NCBI GenBank assembly: GCA_002279935.1
Contig: NCCZ01000001.1
Location: forward strand, 124,001 to 188,000
Reading direction: 5' to 3'
Origin: Hyphomicrobium sp. 12-62-95
GTDB taxonomy: Bacteria; Pseudomonadota; Alphaproteobacteria; Rhizobiales; Hyphomicrobiaceae
Length of the DNA stretch: 64,000 nt
The position numbers were made by a program, and so were the translations under genes. Under the pieces are notes generated by a model that made no database searches, was not told the DNA's origin, and saw nothing but the letters and a program-made list of their open reading frames with translations. Positions 16,317 through 27,904 of this stretch are shown here, piece after piece; the first letter of the stretch is position 1; the number at the start of each line of letters is the position of its first letter.

Positions 16317-17801
16317 ATGCAAGCGCCAGAAAAAATTCAGCCTCCCGACGAGCCACGTGGCAAAAAGGTTCACGCCGCGCTCAAAGCGCGCCTGGGCGAC
16401 GACATCTATACGAGCTGGTTTAAGACGCTCGATTTCGACAGCTTCGACGGAAAGACCGTGACGGCTTCGGTGCCGGTGAAGTTCCTGCGCAATTGGATCC
16501 AGTCGCATTACATCGACGATCTGCTTGCCTGTAGCCGCCTGGAATTCAAGGGTGCGGAACGGGTCGACGTTCAATTGCGCCAGATGGGCGGGCAGAACTT
16601 GCGCGTCGTGGCCGGGTTGGCCGAGGCGCAGCGCAACGACGCCATGCAAGATGCTCGGGCGCCAGCAATGCCGCCGGATCAGGGATCGCGGCCAATGCCC
16701 GGCCGTGGGGCGGCTCAGCCGCTGCCGTCGCGCGTTCCGGCCGGTGGGGTGGACGGTTCGCCGCTCTATCCGCATCACACATTCGAAAACTTCATTGTCG
16801 GGGCGCCGAACCGGCTCGCGCACGCGGCGGCCGTGCAGGCCGCAGAAACGGTGCTTAGTGGTTCGCCCGGCATCAATCCGCTGTTCCTGCACTCGTCGGT
16901 AGGCTTAGGTAAAACGCATCTGCTGCAGGCCATCGCCTGGGATGTGCGCCGCCGGGCACCGCATGCCAACGTGCTCTATCTGACGGCCGAGCGCTTCCGG
17001 TATGAGTTCGTGGAAGCCGTGCGCAGCTCCGATCCGCTGGCGTTCAAGGAACGCTTCCGGCACGTCAACATGCTGCTGATCGATGACCTCGAATTTCTCC
17101 AGGGCGAAAAGACGGAACAGGAGTTCGAGCACATCATCAACGCTCTGCTTGATGGCGGGCGGCAGGTGGTGGTCGCGTCGTCGCGGCCGCCGGGATACAT
17201 CGAGCGGCTGAACGAGCGCATGCGGTCGCGGCTTCAGCGCGGTCTCGTGACGGAGATTGGCGCGTTCGACGAAGATCTGCGGATGAAGGTTCTGGAACGC
17301 CGGGTGGCGGAGAAGAAGCTCACCGATCCGTCGTTCGAACTGTCGCGCGAAATCCTTGAAATGCTGGCGCAGCGGCTGACGGAAAACGGCCGCGAACTGG
17401 AAGGGGCGGTGAACCGCCTGCACCAGACGTGGCAGCATGTGCGGGGAACGCTGACGCCGGATATCGCCGAGACCGTCATTCGCGATCTCGTGCATTCGGG
17501 CGGCGATCAGCGGCGGATCAAGATCGAGGACATTCTGCGGGTGGTGTCGCGCCATTTCGGTGTGTCGAAGGGCGATCTGCTTTCGCAGCGCCGGCACCGC
17601 TCGGTGGTGTGGCCGCGCCAGATCGGCATGTATCTCGCCAAGCAGCTGACCGCGCGGTCGCTGCCAGAGATTGGCCGCCGGTTTGGCAATCGTGATCATA
17701 CAACTGTTCTGCATGCGATCCGCAAGATCGAGGGCGAACTGAACGGAAATCAGCGTCTCCGGGATGAACTGGAAGACCTGAAGAAGATGCTGGCGCACTA
17801 G
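16317..17801 (+). CDS. dnaA: Chromosomal replication initiator protein DnaA
   Basis: 494 residues with the four-domain DnaA layout. Domain I lies in about the first 80 residues, then a Pro/Gly-rich linker. The AAA+ domain starts at FENFIVGAPN with Walker A SVGLGKTH and Walker B LLIDDLEFL. Domain IV ends with the DnaA-box recognition signature GRRFGNRDHTTVLHAIRKI. It binds the origin and melts DNA to load the replicative helicase. The ATG at 16317 (MQAPEKIQPPDEP) is preceded by GTAAAGAAC, a modest ribosome binding site. Confidence 0.98.
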   Translation: MQAPEKIQPPDEPRGKKVHAALKARLGDDIYTSWFKTLDFDSFDGKTVTASVPVKFLRNWIQSHYIDDLLACSRLEFKGAERVDVQLRQMGGQNLRVVAGLAEAQRNDAMQDARAPAMPPDQGSRPMPGRGAAQPLPSRVPAGGVDGSPLYPHHTFENFIVGAPNRLAHAAAVQAAETVLSGSPGINPLFLHSSVGLGKTHLLQAIAWDVRRRAPHANVLYLTAERFRYEFVEAVRSSDPLAFKERFRHVNMLLIDDLEFLQGEKTEQEFEHIINALLDGGRQVVVASSRPPGYIERLNERMRSRLQRGLVTEIGAFDEDLRMKVLERRVAEKKLTDPSFELSREILEMLAQRLTENGRELEGAVNRLHQTWQHVRGTLTPDIAETVIRDLVHSGGDQRRIKIEDILRVVSRHFGVSKGDLLSQRRHRSVVWPRQIGMYLAKQLTARSLPEIGRRFGNRDHTTVLHAIRKIEGELNGNQRLRDELEDLKKMLAH

Positions 17802-18216
17802 GACCGAGGTTCTGGTCGCTAGCTGGGGGACCCAGGCGGGGTAGAGGGCGATTGTCGCCTGCCCGGGTCTTTGCGACCTTCGCCGATACCGGCGGGGGAC
17901 TGCGGGGTGGAAGTTCGGGGCGCGTGAAAACGCTGCCCCGACTTCTGTTTTTGGCCTGTGGGGTGCTTTTTCGCCCACGGTGCCTGGATTTGGCGGGAGC
18001 AGGCTGCCGCGGCACTTGAACGGGGCGGCAGAACGGGTCATTTTGCAGCCCTTCCGCGAATCCCTTGTTCGTGGTCCTTTTCGTTCCGGCCGGTCCTGGA
18101 CCGCCGATGTGTCGGGGACCACCGGGGGGTGGCGCTAGCGGTGGCTCTCTGCCGCCGGTCAACTCCCATCACGTTCGAACGTGTTCCCACCGCAGCAAGG
18201 CTAAGGGCAACAAGAC
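17802..18216. other. 415-bp dnaA-dnaN intergenic region
   Basis: GC-rich, with no supported gene. A CAGGCG/CGCCTG pairing around 17834-17862 is the only structure noticed. No AT-rich segment, DnaA box or CtrA box is seen, which argues against this being the origin. It probably carries a dnaN promoter; AAGGCTAAGGG precedes the dnaN start. Confidence 0.4.
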
Positions 18217-19335
18217 ATGCGTCTGGTTATCGAAAAAGGCGAACTGTCGCGAGCGCTCGGGCACGTCACCAGTGTCGTGGAACGGCGCACGACGATCCCG
18301 ATTTTGTCGAACGTGCTCTTGAAAGCATCGCCGGCGGGACTGGAATTCAAGGCGACCGATCTCGAGCGCGAAGTCGTGGAAGAGGCCAAGGCGGATGTTT
18401 CGCAGCCGGGCGCGCTGACAGTGCCGGCGCATATGCTGCACGATATCGTGCGCAAGTTGCCGGATGGCGCGCAGATCGAATTGAAGCGGGATGCAGACAA
18501 GGAGCGGCTGACGCTTTCGGCGGGGCAGGCGCGGTTTGCCTTGCAGACGCTGGGGCCAGAGGACTTTCCGGATATCGCGGCGGGTGATCTCGGTCATTCG
18601 TTCGAGGTGCCGGCGGCGGAGTTGAAGCGCATCATCGACAAGACGCGGTTCGCGATCTCGACAGAAGAGACGCGCTATTACTTGAACGGCATCTTCCTGC
18701 ACACGGCGGAAACCAACAAGAAGCCGATGCTGCGGGCGGTGGCGACCGACGGGCACAGGCTGGCGCAAGCGGAACTCGATTTGCCGAAGGGCGCGGCGGG
18801 CATGCCGGGCGTGATCATTCCGCGCAAGACGGTGCATGAATTGCAGCGGCTGGTGGAAGGGGTGACCGATCCCGTGCGGATTTCCGTGTCGGCTGCGAAG
18901 GTGCGGTTCGAGATCGGGTCGGTGACCCTGACGTCGAAGCTCATCGATGGCACGTTCCCGGACTACGGCCGCGTGATCCCGCAGGGGAACGACAAGGAAA
19001 TGCTCGTTCCCAATCACATTTTCACAGCCGCGGTCGATCGCGTCTCGACGGTGGCGAGTGAGCGGGGGCGGGCGGTGAAGCTCGCGATCTCGAAGAACAA
19101 GCTCATTCTGTCGGTGAACAATCCGGAGGGCGGCAGCGCCACGGAAGAGATCGGCGTGACGTATGACGCGGCGCCGATCGAGATCGGGTTCAATGCGCGG
19201 TATCTGCTCGATATCGCGAGCCAGGTTGAGGGCGAGGAAGCGCGCTTTCTGCTGGCGGATGCCGGATCGCCGACCATGATCAAGGATAGCGAAGACAACG
19301 GCGCGCTGTACGTGCTGATGCCGATGCGGGTGTAG
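18217..19335 (+). CDS. dnaN: DNA polymerase III beta sliding clamp
   Basis: 372 residues, the normal clamp length. MRLVIEKGELSRALGHVTSVVERRTTIPILSN opens domain 1, and later segments FAISTEETRYYLNGIFL, ATDGHRLAQ, DGTFPDY and the C-terminal YVLMPMRV are diagnostic. The protein forms a dimeric ring around DNA that tethers polymerase III and other partners. A GIY-YIG-like gene follows 29 bp downstream where recF would normally be next. Confidence 0.98.
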   Translation: MRLVIEKGELSRALGHVTSVVERRTTIPILSNVLLKASPAGLEFKATDLEREVVEEAKADVSQPGALTVPAHMLHDIVRKLPDGAQIELKRDADKERLTLSAGQARFALQTLGPEDFPDIAAGDLGHSFEVPAAELKRIIDKTRFAISTEETRYYLNGIFLHTAETNKKPMLRAVATDGHRLAQAELDLPKGAAGMPGVIIPRKTVHELQRLVEGVTDPVRISVSAAKVRFEIGSVTLTSKLIDGTFPDYGRVIPQGNDKEMLVPNHIFTAAVDRVSTVASERGRAVKLAISKNKLILSVNNPEGGSATEEIGVTYDAAPIEIGFNARYLLDIASQVEGEEARFLLADAGSPTMIKDSEDNGALYVLMPMRV

Positions 19336-19364
19336 ACAACAGAGCCAAATAGGGGTCTGGCTTG

Positions 19365-19886
19365 ATGCCTGAAGAGCTCATCTCAATTCCTGAGATCGCT
19401 GCAATTCATGCACGTCATCGATCAACGATACATAAAATTATCAGTCGGCTTGGCATCGAGACGCTCCAAATGAAGAGGGAGGAGTCTCGAGGTCAGAAGG
19501 TGGCCTACCTATCTCAAGCAGATTACTCGTTGCTGAAGGAGGTGTTGGATGCTGCTAGCGAGCCGGAAATCGATAATGAAAATTTAGCGCTCATTCCTGG
19601 TAGCTTCTATTTGGTTCAACTTGAGCCCACATACGATTCAGGACGATTCAAGGTGGGCTTTGCGACAGACGTTGGTGAAAGACTAAAAAAGCATAAGACG
19701 TCGGCTCCTTATGCTTCCATACTTAAGGTATGGCCTTGTAAGCTGCTTTGGGAGAAGACCGCCATCGAATGCGTGACGGTGGGATGTGAAAAGCTTCATA
19801 CAGAGGTTTTTAGAGCTAACGATATTGATTCTGTACTTCGGAAAGCCGACGCTTTTTTCTCACTAATGCCAGCACCAAAAATGTGA
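19365..19886 (+). CDS. HTH-like plus GIY-YIG/T5orf172-like protein inserted between dnaN and recF
   Basis: 173 residues from the ATG at 19365 (TTG 19362 is possible). The N-terminal 60 residues look like a helix-turn-helix (ISIPEIAAIHARHRSTIHKIISRLGI). Residues about 80-165 resemble the GIY-YIG relatives T5orf172/MUG113: FYLVQLEP, FKVGFATDVGERLKKHKTSAP with a conserved-type Arg, WEKTAIECVTVGCEKLHTEVF with candidate catalytic Glu, and ADAFF at the end. The fold call is by eye. Its base composition is about 45-50 % GC against over 60 % in dnaN and recF, indicating recent transfer. Its stop overlaps the recF start (GTGA), so recF translation may depend on it. Confidence 0.75.
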   Translation: MPEELISIPEIAAIHARHRSTIHKIISRLGIETLQMKREESRGQKVAYLSQADYSLLKEVLDAASEPEIDNENLALIPGSFYLVQLEPTYDSGRFKVGFATDVGERLKKHKTSAPYASILKVWPCKLLWEKTAIECVTVGCEKLHTEVFRANDIDSVLRKADAFFSLMPAPKM

Positions 19887-21070
19887 GCGACGTCGAAGTG
19901 AAAAGTTCGCTCTCTTTTGCCCCGCGGCTTTGGGTTGAGCGGCTGACGCTCACCAACTTCCGAAATTATAAAAACGTGACGCTGGATCTGGGACCGGAGC
20001 CCGTCGTGCTGGCGGGGGCGAATGGGTCGGGGAAGACGAACCTCCTAGAAGCTGTGTCGTTACTGGCACCGGGGCAGGGGCTGAGGCGTGCGGCCTATGC
20101 CGATATCGCGCGCGTGCCGGGCGACGGCAGTTGGTCGGTGGCGGCGAAGGTGCATACCGATCTTGGTGCAGTGGACATTGGGACCGGGCTTGCGGTTGGC
20201 GCGGAGAACGCGGCCGGCCGGATCGTGCGCATCGATGGCGTGACGAAGCCGGGGTCGGGTGTGCTCGCCGATTACGTGGAAGTGGCGTGGCTGACGCCGA
20301 CGATGGATGGGCTGTTTACGGGACCGGCGTCGGAGCGGCGGCGGTTTCTGGACCGGTTGATTTTGTGCTTCGACGCGGAGCACGGCCGGCGGTCGTCGCG
20401 GTTCGAGCGCGCGATGCAGCAGCGCAACCGGCTCTTGTCGGACGAGGTTCGCGATAACGCGCGGTTTCAAGGCCTGGAAGAGGTGATGGCGGAGACGGGG
20501 GTCGCGATTGCGGCGGCGCGCGCGGAGGCGTCGGCTGCGTTGCAGGCGATTTCTGAGCGGCGGCGGGAGCGGGATCAGGATTCGGCGTTTCCGTGGGCGA
20601 AGATCGCGGTTGAGGGGACGCTCGAAGCGGACATCGGTGCGATGGCGGCGCTGGACGTGGAGGAGCGGTATCGCGCGGCGTTGCGGTCGGGACGTGAGCG
20701 GGACCGGGCGGCGGGGCGGACGCTGGAGGGGCCGCACCGGTCGGATCTTGTGGTCGAGCATGGGCCGAAGGCGATGCCGGCGCGGTTGTGCTCGACGGGC
20801 GAGCAGAAGGCGTTGCTCCTGGGCCTTGTGCTTTCGCATGCGGAATTGACGGCGGAGCGGCAAGGCGGGCGGGCGCCGATCCTGCTGTTGGATGAAGTAA
20901 CGGCGCATCTGGATGCGGCGCGGCGGGCGGCGCTTTTTGCGGAAATCCTGGCCATTGGCACGCAGGCATGGATGACGGGGACGGATGCCGAGGCGTTTTC
21001 GGCGCTCCTGGGACGGGCGCTTTTCCTCAGTGTGGACGAGGGGCGTGCGGGGGTTTGGCCACAGGGCTAA
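19883..21070 (+). CDS. recF: DNA replication and repair protein RecF
   Basis: 395 residues. Walker A is GANGSGKTNLLEAVSLL after LTLTNFRNYK, followed by RRRFLDRLILCFD, the ABC-like signature region CSTGEQKALLLGLVLSHA and Walker B ILLLDEVTAHLD. RecF is an SMC-like ATPase that loads RecA at gaps with RecO and RecR. The GTG start at 19883 overlaps the stop of the upstream gene in GTGA. The N-terminus is about 15 residues longer than in many RecF proteins; an internal GTG near 19935 (VERLTLTNF) is an alternative. Confidence 0.95.
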   Translation: MSDVEVKSSLSFAPRLWVERLTLTNFRNYKNVTLDLGPEPVVLAGANGSGKTNLLEAVSLLAPGQGLRRAAYADIARVPGDGSWSVAAKVHTDLGAVDIGTGLAVGAENAAGRIVRIDGVTKPGSGVLADYVEVAWLTPTMDGLFTGPASERRRFLDRLILCFDAEHGRRSSRFERAMQQRNRLLSDEVRDNARFQGLEEVMAETGVAIAAARAEASAALQAISERRRERDQDSAFPWAKIAVEGTLEADIGAMAALDVEERYRAALRSGRERDRAAGRTLEGPHRSDLVVEHGPKAMPARLCSTGEQKALLLGLVLSHAELTAERQGGRAPILLLDEVTAHLDAARRAALFAEILAIGTQAWMTGTDAEAFSALLGRALFLSVDEGRAGVWPQG

Positions 21071-21130
21071 CGGCGCGACATAGGCGCACACGCAAGATGC
21101 TGAAAAACCTCAGACTTTTCTTATGGATAG

Positions 21131-23658
<2,528 letters not shown>

Positions 23659-23659
<1 letters not shown>

Positions 23660-24267
23660 TGGCTGAAAGCTCAAAACCTACGCTCTGGCTCGTTGCCGGG
23701 CCCAATGGGGTGGGCAAAACAACTTATGCCTATCGGTACATACGCACCGTTTCGGGATCGGTGCATTTCGTCAATCTGGATGAAATTGCGCGCGGGCTGT
23801 CGCCACTTGATCCCAGCGTGGCGCGGGAAGCCTCAGCACGCATCGCGCTTTCTCGAATCCGTTCGTTCGTTTCAGATCAGCTGTCGTTCACATTAGAGAC
23901 AACATTGGCCGGCCGCACCCATTTGCGGACTTTGGATCAGGCTCGACTGGCAGGATTTGAAATCCGCTTGTTGTATTTTATGGTGCCAACTCCAGACATC
24001 TGTCTGGCCCGCGTTGCCCGCCGTGTCGTTGAAGGTGGGCATGATGTTCCCGAGGTCGATGTCCGGCGGCGGTTCGCGCGGTCCATTGCAAACTTTCCAG
24101 ATTATATTTGTTCTGTCGATCGCTGGCAGGTCCTGGATAATAGTCGCTTCAATCCCTCGACTGCGGCGGAGGGCCGCCGTGGATGCCTTGCTGTCGAGAG
24201 GGACACCTCGGGACTTCCGCATAACCTTTTGGATCAAATCAGGGCTCTTCCGTCGTGTCTGGAGTAA
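23659..24267 (+). CDS. Zeta-toxin-like P-loop kinase, apparently without antitoxin
   Basis: 202 residues. Walker A GPNGVGKTT is at 14-22, FVNLDEIARGLSP (Asp41) matches the zeta catalytic Asp region, ETTLAGRTH (Glu80) the substrate-binding loop, and YFMVPTPDICLARVARRVVEGGHDVPEVDVRRRF the lid with arginines. Zeta toxins phosphorylate UDP-N-acetylglucosamine and block wall synthesis; many chromosomal relatives have unknown substrates. Its ATG shares the last base of the gyrB stop, implying coupled translation. No small epsilon-type antitoxin gene is seen beside it. Composition is somewhat less GC-rich than gyrB. Confidence 0.85.
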
Positions 24268-25088
24268 CGGCGAATAGCGATCCTAACTTTGCCATGCCGT
24301 TTACTGTTTCAGCTTGCTACAAGTTTGCACGCGTTGAGGATTGCGAGGCGTTGCGGGCGGAGTTGTTTTCGCTGGGTGCGCAGCACGGGCTATGCGGCAC
24401 GATCCTTGTTGCGCCGGAGGGCATCAACGCGACGATCGCGGGACCGGATGCGGGTGTCAGGGCGCTGCTCGGGCACTTGCGGGCGGATGAGCGGTTCGCC
24501 GGGCTGGTGTCGAAGGAAAGCTTTGCCGAGACGCAGCCATTCCAGCGCTGGAAGGTGAAGGTGAAGCCCGAGATCCTAACGTTCGGGGCGCCGGAGGCCG
24601 ATCCGAACGTGCGGGCGGGGACTTATGTGAAGCCGCAGGATTGGAACGATCTGATCGCCCGCAAGGACGTGTTGCTGATCGATACGCGTAACGACTACGA
24701 GGTGGCCATCGGTACGTTTCGCGGGGCGATCGATCCGAAGACGCGGTCTTTTACAGAGTTCAAGAACTTCGTGGCGGCCAACTTGGAGCCAGGGCAACAT
24801 CGCCCGGTCGCTATGTTCTGTACGGGCGGCATTCGCTGCGAGAAGGCGTCGGCGTACTTGCGCGCGCATGGGTTTGACGAGGTTTATCACCTCGAGGGCG
24901 GCATCTTGAAATATCTGGAGGATGTGCCGGCGGAGCGGAGCCTGTGGGATGGGGCGTGCTTCGTGTTCGATGAGCGGGTTGCCGTCGGGCACGGCGTGAC
25001 GCCGTCCGGCCACGCCAAGTGTCGCTGCGGCTGGGCGGTGGCTCCGGACGCGCAAACATGTGCGTCGTGTGGAGCGGCCGTCAGTTAG
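24255..25088 (+). CDS. trhO: tRNA uridine(34) hydroxylase TrhO (UPF0176, rhodanese-like)
   Basis: 277 residues from GTG 24255, or about 264 from ATG 24294 (MPFTVSACYKFA), which fits the family start better. The N-terminal acylphosphatase-like part has LVAPEGINATIAG. The rhodanese part has LLIDTRNDYEV and the active-site loop CTGGIRCEKAS, and the C-terminus carries extra cysteines (CRCGW, CASCG). The family hydroxylates uridine 34 of tRNA to 5-hydroxyuridine using oxygen. The longer start would overlap the zeta-like gene by 13 bp. Confidence 0.9.
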   Translation: MSGVTANSDPNFAMPFTVSACYKFARVEDCEALRAELFSLGAQHGLCGTILVAPEGINATIAGPDAGVRALLGHLRADERFAGLVSKESFAETQPFQRWKVKVKPEILTFGAPEADPNVRAGTYVKPQDWNDLIARKDVLLIDTRNDYEVAIGTFRGAIDPKTRSFTEFKNFVAANLEPGQHRPVAMFCTGGIRCEKASAYLRAHGFDEVYHLEGGILKYLEDVPAERSLWDGACFVFDERVAVGHGVTPSGHAKCRCGWAVAPDAQTCASCGAAVS

Positions 25089-25431
25089 GCATCGTCTCTG
25101 CCGGGATCTTCAGGCTGAGGATGTAGGCAATCAAATTATCCGCATCCTCGCCGGCCACGATGAGATTGGGCATCGTGGGATGTGGGCTTTGTAGGAAGAC
25201 GCTGAGCGCCGTGCGTGTGATGCCGGGCGTGGCGGCGACCGCTGCAAAAGCCGGGCTGTCGGGATTGGGGGAGGATTCGATCTCGTCTTTGAGTATGGCG
25301 TGGCAGCCGGCGCAGTTGGCTTTGGCGTACTCCAGGCCGCGCGCGGGATTGCCGATGCCATCGGCTTTGCTCGGATGAGTGCCTAGGACGAGAACAGCAA
25401 GACCGGCGGCAGCAGTGATGGTCCGGCGCAT
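25081..25431 (-). CDS. Small class I cytochrome c
   Basis: About 116 residues from the ATG at 25431 (MRRTITAAAG), with a signal peptide ending near SKA. One heme-attachment motif CAGCH is seen around residue 40, and the probable sixth ligand is the Met in HPTMPNLIV, followed by the C-terminal helix DADNLIAYILSLK. It should be a soluble periplasmic monoheme electron carrier. Its 3' end overlaps trhO by 8 bp on the opposite strand. Confidence 0.9.
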   Translation of the reverse strand: MRRTITAAAGLAVLVLGTHPSKADGIGNPARGLEYAKANCAGCHAILKDEIESSPNPDSPAFAAVAATPGITRTALSVFLQSPHPTMPNLIVAGEDADNLIAYILSLKIPAETMPN

Positions 25432-25547
25432 GGGCGGCGTGTCCTTCTGCGGTTGAGGACGTTCATTCTCCAACATTTCATGGTTTAGCCTTTGCGCGGG
25501 ATCAATTGTGAGGCTGGGACCGGCCGGGGGATTGCGTCCAGATGAGG

Positions 25548-25562
25548 TTAACTGGCTCTTAA
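25548..25562. promoter_or_regulatory. Perfect CtrA box between cytochrome c and PBP1A genes
   Basis: TTAACTGGCTCTTAA fits TTAA-N7-TTAA exactly. It lies about 85 bp upstream of the ATG of the peptidoglycan synthase gene and 117 bp upstream of the divergent cytochrome gene, so it may tie either gene to the cell cycle. It falls inside the frame if the synthase started further upstream than 25585, which it does not. Confidence 0.55.
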
Positions 25563-25647
25563 GCCCGTTCGCCTACGTTGCATCGTGTGGGGAAGGCTGG
25601 TCCGTGCTTTGTGGAGCGCGGCCGGTCGTTGTGGCGGACGTTGCGCT

Positions 25648-27894
25648 ATGGGTGGGTCTAAGCGGGGCGGAAAAAGCAGTCTTACGCGTGGCGCCGTCAA
25701 GGCGCGGCGCGCGGCGACTGATTTTTTCCGGCTCATTTCAGGCGGGCGCAATGGCGGCGCCAAGCGGCGTACGTCGATGGTTGGGCCCCGTCTTAGACCG
25801 GCAGCGCGGGTCTTTATCATCGCACCGCTTGCTGTCGCGTCGATTGCCTCGCTGGCACTGGCGTCGATGCTGGTATTCTACACTTTCACCATTCCCGATC
25901 CGTTATCGCTTCGCACGAAGGTGTCCGGGCAGCCGATCCGCATTCTCGCGCGCGATGGAAGTGTGCTGGCCGAGCGCGGAACGGCGCACGATTTCATTCC
26001 GCTCGATTTTCTGCCCAAGCGCGTGATCGATGCGGTGATTGCAACGGAGGACCGGAAGTTCTGGACGCATTGGGGTGTCGATCCTGCGGGGTTTGTGCGC
26101 GCCGCGTTCGTTAATTTGCGCTCGGGGCGGTTTGCGCAGGGCGGGTCGACGCTGACGCAGCAGCTGGCAAAAAATCTCTTTCTGACGCCCGAGCGGACGC
26201 TGGGGCGCAAGGTGGAAGAGGTGGTTCTGGCGCTGTGGCTGGAGTTGCGGCTCAGCAAGCACGAGATCCTCGAGCTTTATCTCAACCGGGTCTATTTCGG
26301 CGGCGGGGCGTATGGCATTGAGGCGGCCGCGCAGCGGTATTTCGATAAGTCGGCGCGGGCCCTGACCTTGCAGGAGGCGGCAGTGATCGCGGGGCTGTTG
26401 AAGGCGCCATCGCGGTTTGCGCCCACGTCGAGCCCGAAATTGGCGATTATCCGTAGCCATAGCGTGCTGGCGAAAATGCATGATGCCGGGTACATCACCG
26501 CCGTCGAATTGCAGAAGGCACGATCGAAGCGTGTAGTGTTTTCTAATGTGCGCCGCGATAGCGAGCGGCAGGCGACCGATTATGCCATCGACTATGTGCT
26601 CGACCGAATGCCCGAGGCCCTGGGTGGCGGCAACGGTCAAATCATCGTCGACACGACCATCGACCGCAATTTGCAGCGGCATGCCTCGGCGGTTGTGGCG
26701 GAAGCCATCAAGCGCGAGGGCGGGGAACTCGATGTCGATCAGGCGGCCGTGACTGTGCTTGATCTGTCGGGCGGCGTGCGGGCTATGGTGGGCGGGCGCT
26801 CCTATGCGGAAAGCCAGTTCAATCGCGCCGTGAAGGCCATGCGCCAACCGGGGTCGGCGTTCAAGCCGATCGTTTATCTGGCCGCACTTGAGAAGGGATA
26901 CACGCCCGATAGCGTGGCTTATGATCTGCCGTTTAACCTAGATGGCTGGTCGCCGAAGAACGATAACGGCCGCTTCAGCGGAGCGACGACGCTGCGGCAG
27001 GCGATGGCGCAGTCGATCAACACCATCGCGGTTCGGCTGATGATGGACGTGGGGCCGGACAAGGTTGTTGCGTTGGCGAAGCGGCTCGGGATGGAGGCGG
27101 CGTTGCGGCCGGAACCGTCGCTGGCGCTTGGGACGTCGGAAGTTTCGCTGATCGATCTCACGGGGGCATTCGGGGCGTTCGCGACGGGCGGCACGGTGGT
27201 GGAGCCGCATGTGATCCGGCGCATCCGGTCGAGCACGGGGCGCGTTCTCTATGCGCGGCCGGCGCCGAACGGGGACACGGTGGCGGCGCCAGGATCAGTG
27301 GCGGCATTGAACGGCATGTTGCAGACCGTGGTGGAGAGCGGCACGGGCAAGCGCGCGGGTTTGGCAGCGCATGCGACGGCTGGCAAAACCGGCACCAGCC
27401 AAGATTTCCGCGATGCCTGGTTCATCGGCTACACGGCGCACTACGTCGGTGGTGTGTGGACCGGCAATGACAACGGATCGCCGATGCGCAAGGCTACGGG
27501 TGGAAACCTGCCGGCGCTGATCTGGAACCGGGTGATGGAGCACGCGCACAACGGATTGGATAGCTTACCGCTGGCTGGCACGCAGCCGGTTTCCGATGCG
27601 CAAGGATTTTATTCAAGCGATCGAGGGACCGCGCCGGAGTTGCTGCCATGGCGAATGCCGACCACAATGGCGCCGGCTGCCAAGCCGCAAAAGGCGCCGA
27701 AGAAGCGCGCCGATCCGGTGGTTTACCCGACGACGCGGATCGACGAAGATTTTATTGCGCGGGCGCTGCAAGGATTGCCGGGCTCTGATGAGCGGATACG
27801 GGCGGAGAATAATCCTGAGCTGCCGCGCGCGGCGCCGCGCCCGATGTCCGGTTTGATGTCGCTGGGTGCGGGCGCCAGTGGAGTTGCGCCCTAG
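25648..27894 (+). CDS. PBP1A-type bifunctional peptidoglycan synthase
   Basis: About 748 residues from the ATG at 25648 (GTG 25585 and ATG 25777 are alternatives). A basic cytoplasmic tail precedes one membrane anchor (VFIIAPLAVASIASLALASMLVF). The GT51 glycosyltransferase has ATEDRKFWTHWGVD and GGSTLTQQLAKNLFL. The transpeptidase has SAFKP (active-site SxxK), QSINT (SxN) and AGKTGTSQDFRDAWFIG (KTG). It polymerises and crosslinks peptidoglycan from the outer face of the inner membrane. The C-terminus is a Pro/Ala-rich tail. A CtrA box lies upstream. Confidence 0.92.
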   Translation: MGGSKRGGKSSLTRGAVKARRAATDFFRLISGGRNGGAKRRTSMVGPRLRPAARVFIIAPLAVASIASLALASMLVFYTFTIPDPLSLRTKVSGQPIRILARDGSVLAERGTAHDFIPLDFLPKRVIDAVIATEDRKFWTHWGVDPAGFVRAAFVNLRSGRFAQGGSTLTQQLAKNLFLTPERTLGRKVEEVVLALWLELRLSKHEILELYLNRVYFGGGAYGIEAAAQRYFDKSARALTLQEAAVIAGLLKAPSRFAPTSSPKLAIIRSHSVLAKMHDAGYITAVELQKARSKRVVFSNVRRDSERQATDYAIDYVLDRMPEALGGGNGQIIVDTTIDRNLQRHASAVVAEAIKREGGELDVDQAAVTVLDLSGGVRAMVGGRSYAESQFNRAVKAMRQPGSAFKPIVYLAALEKGYTPDSVAYDLPFNLDGWSPKNDNGRFSGATTLRQAMAQSINTIAVRLMMDVGPDKVVALAKRLGMEAALRPEPSLALGTSEVSLIDLTGAFGAFATGGTVVEPHVIRRIRSSTGRVLYARPAPNGDTVAAPGSVAALNGMLQTVVESGTGKRAGLAAHATAGKTGTSQDFRDAWFIGYTAHYVGGVWTGNDNGSPMRKATGGNLPALIWNRVMEHAHNGLDSLPLAGTQPVSDAQGFYSSDRGTAPELLPWRMPTTMAPAAKPQKAPKKRADPVVYPTTRIDEDFIARALQGLPGSDERIRAENNPELPRAAPRPMSGLMSLGAGASGVAP

Positions 27895-27904
27895 GCGAGA
27901 GGCA

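Noticed and set aside
17802..18216. dnaA-dnaN gap as the chromosomal origin
   Set aside because: GC-rich throughout, with no AT-rich segment, DnaA box, GANTC cluster or CtrA box; only a short CAGGCG/CGCCTG pairing was seen.
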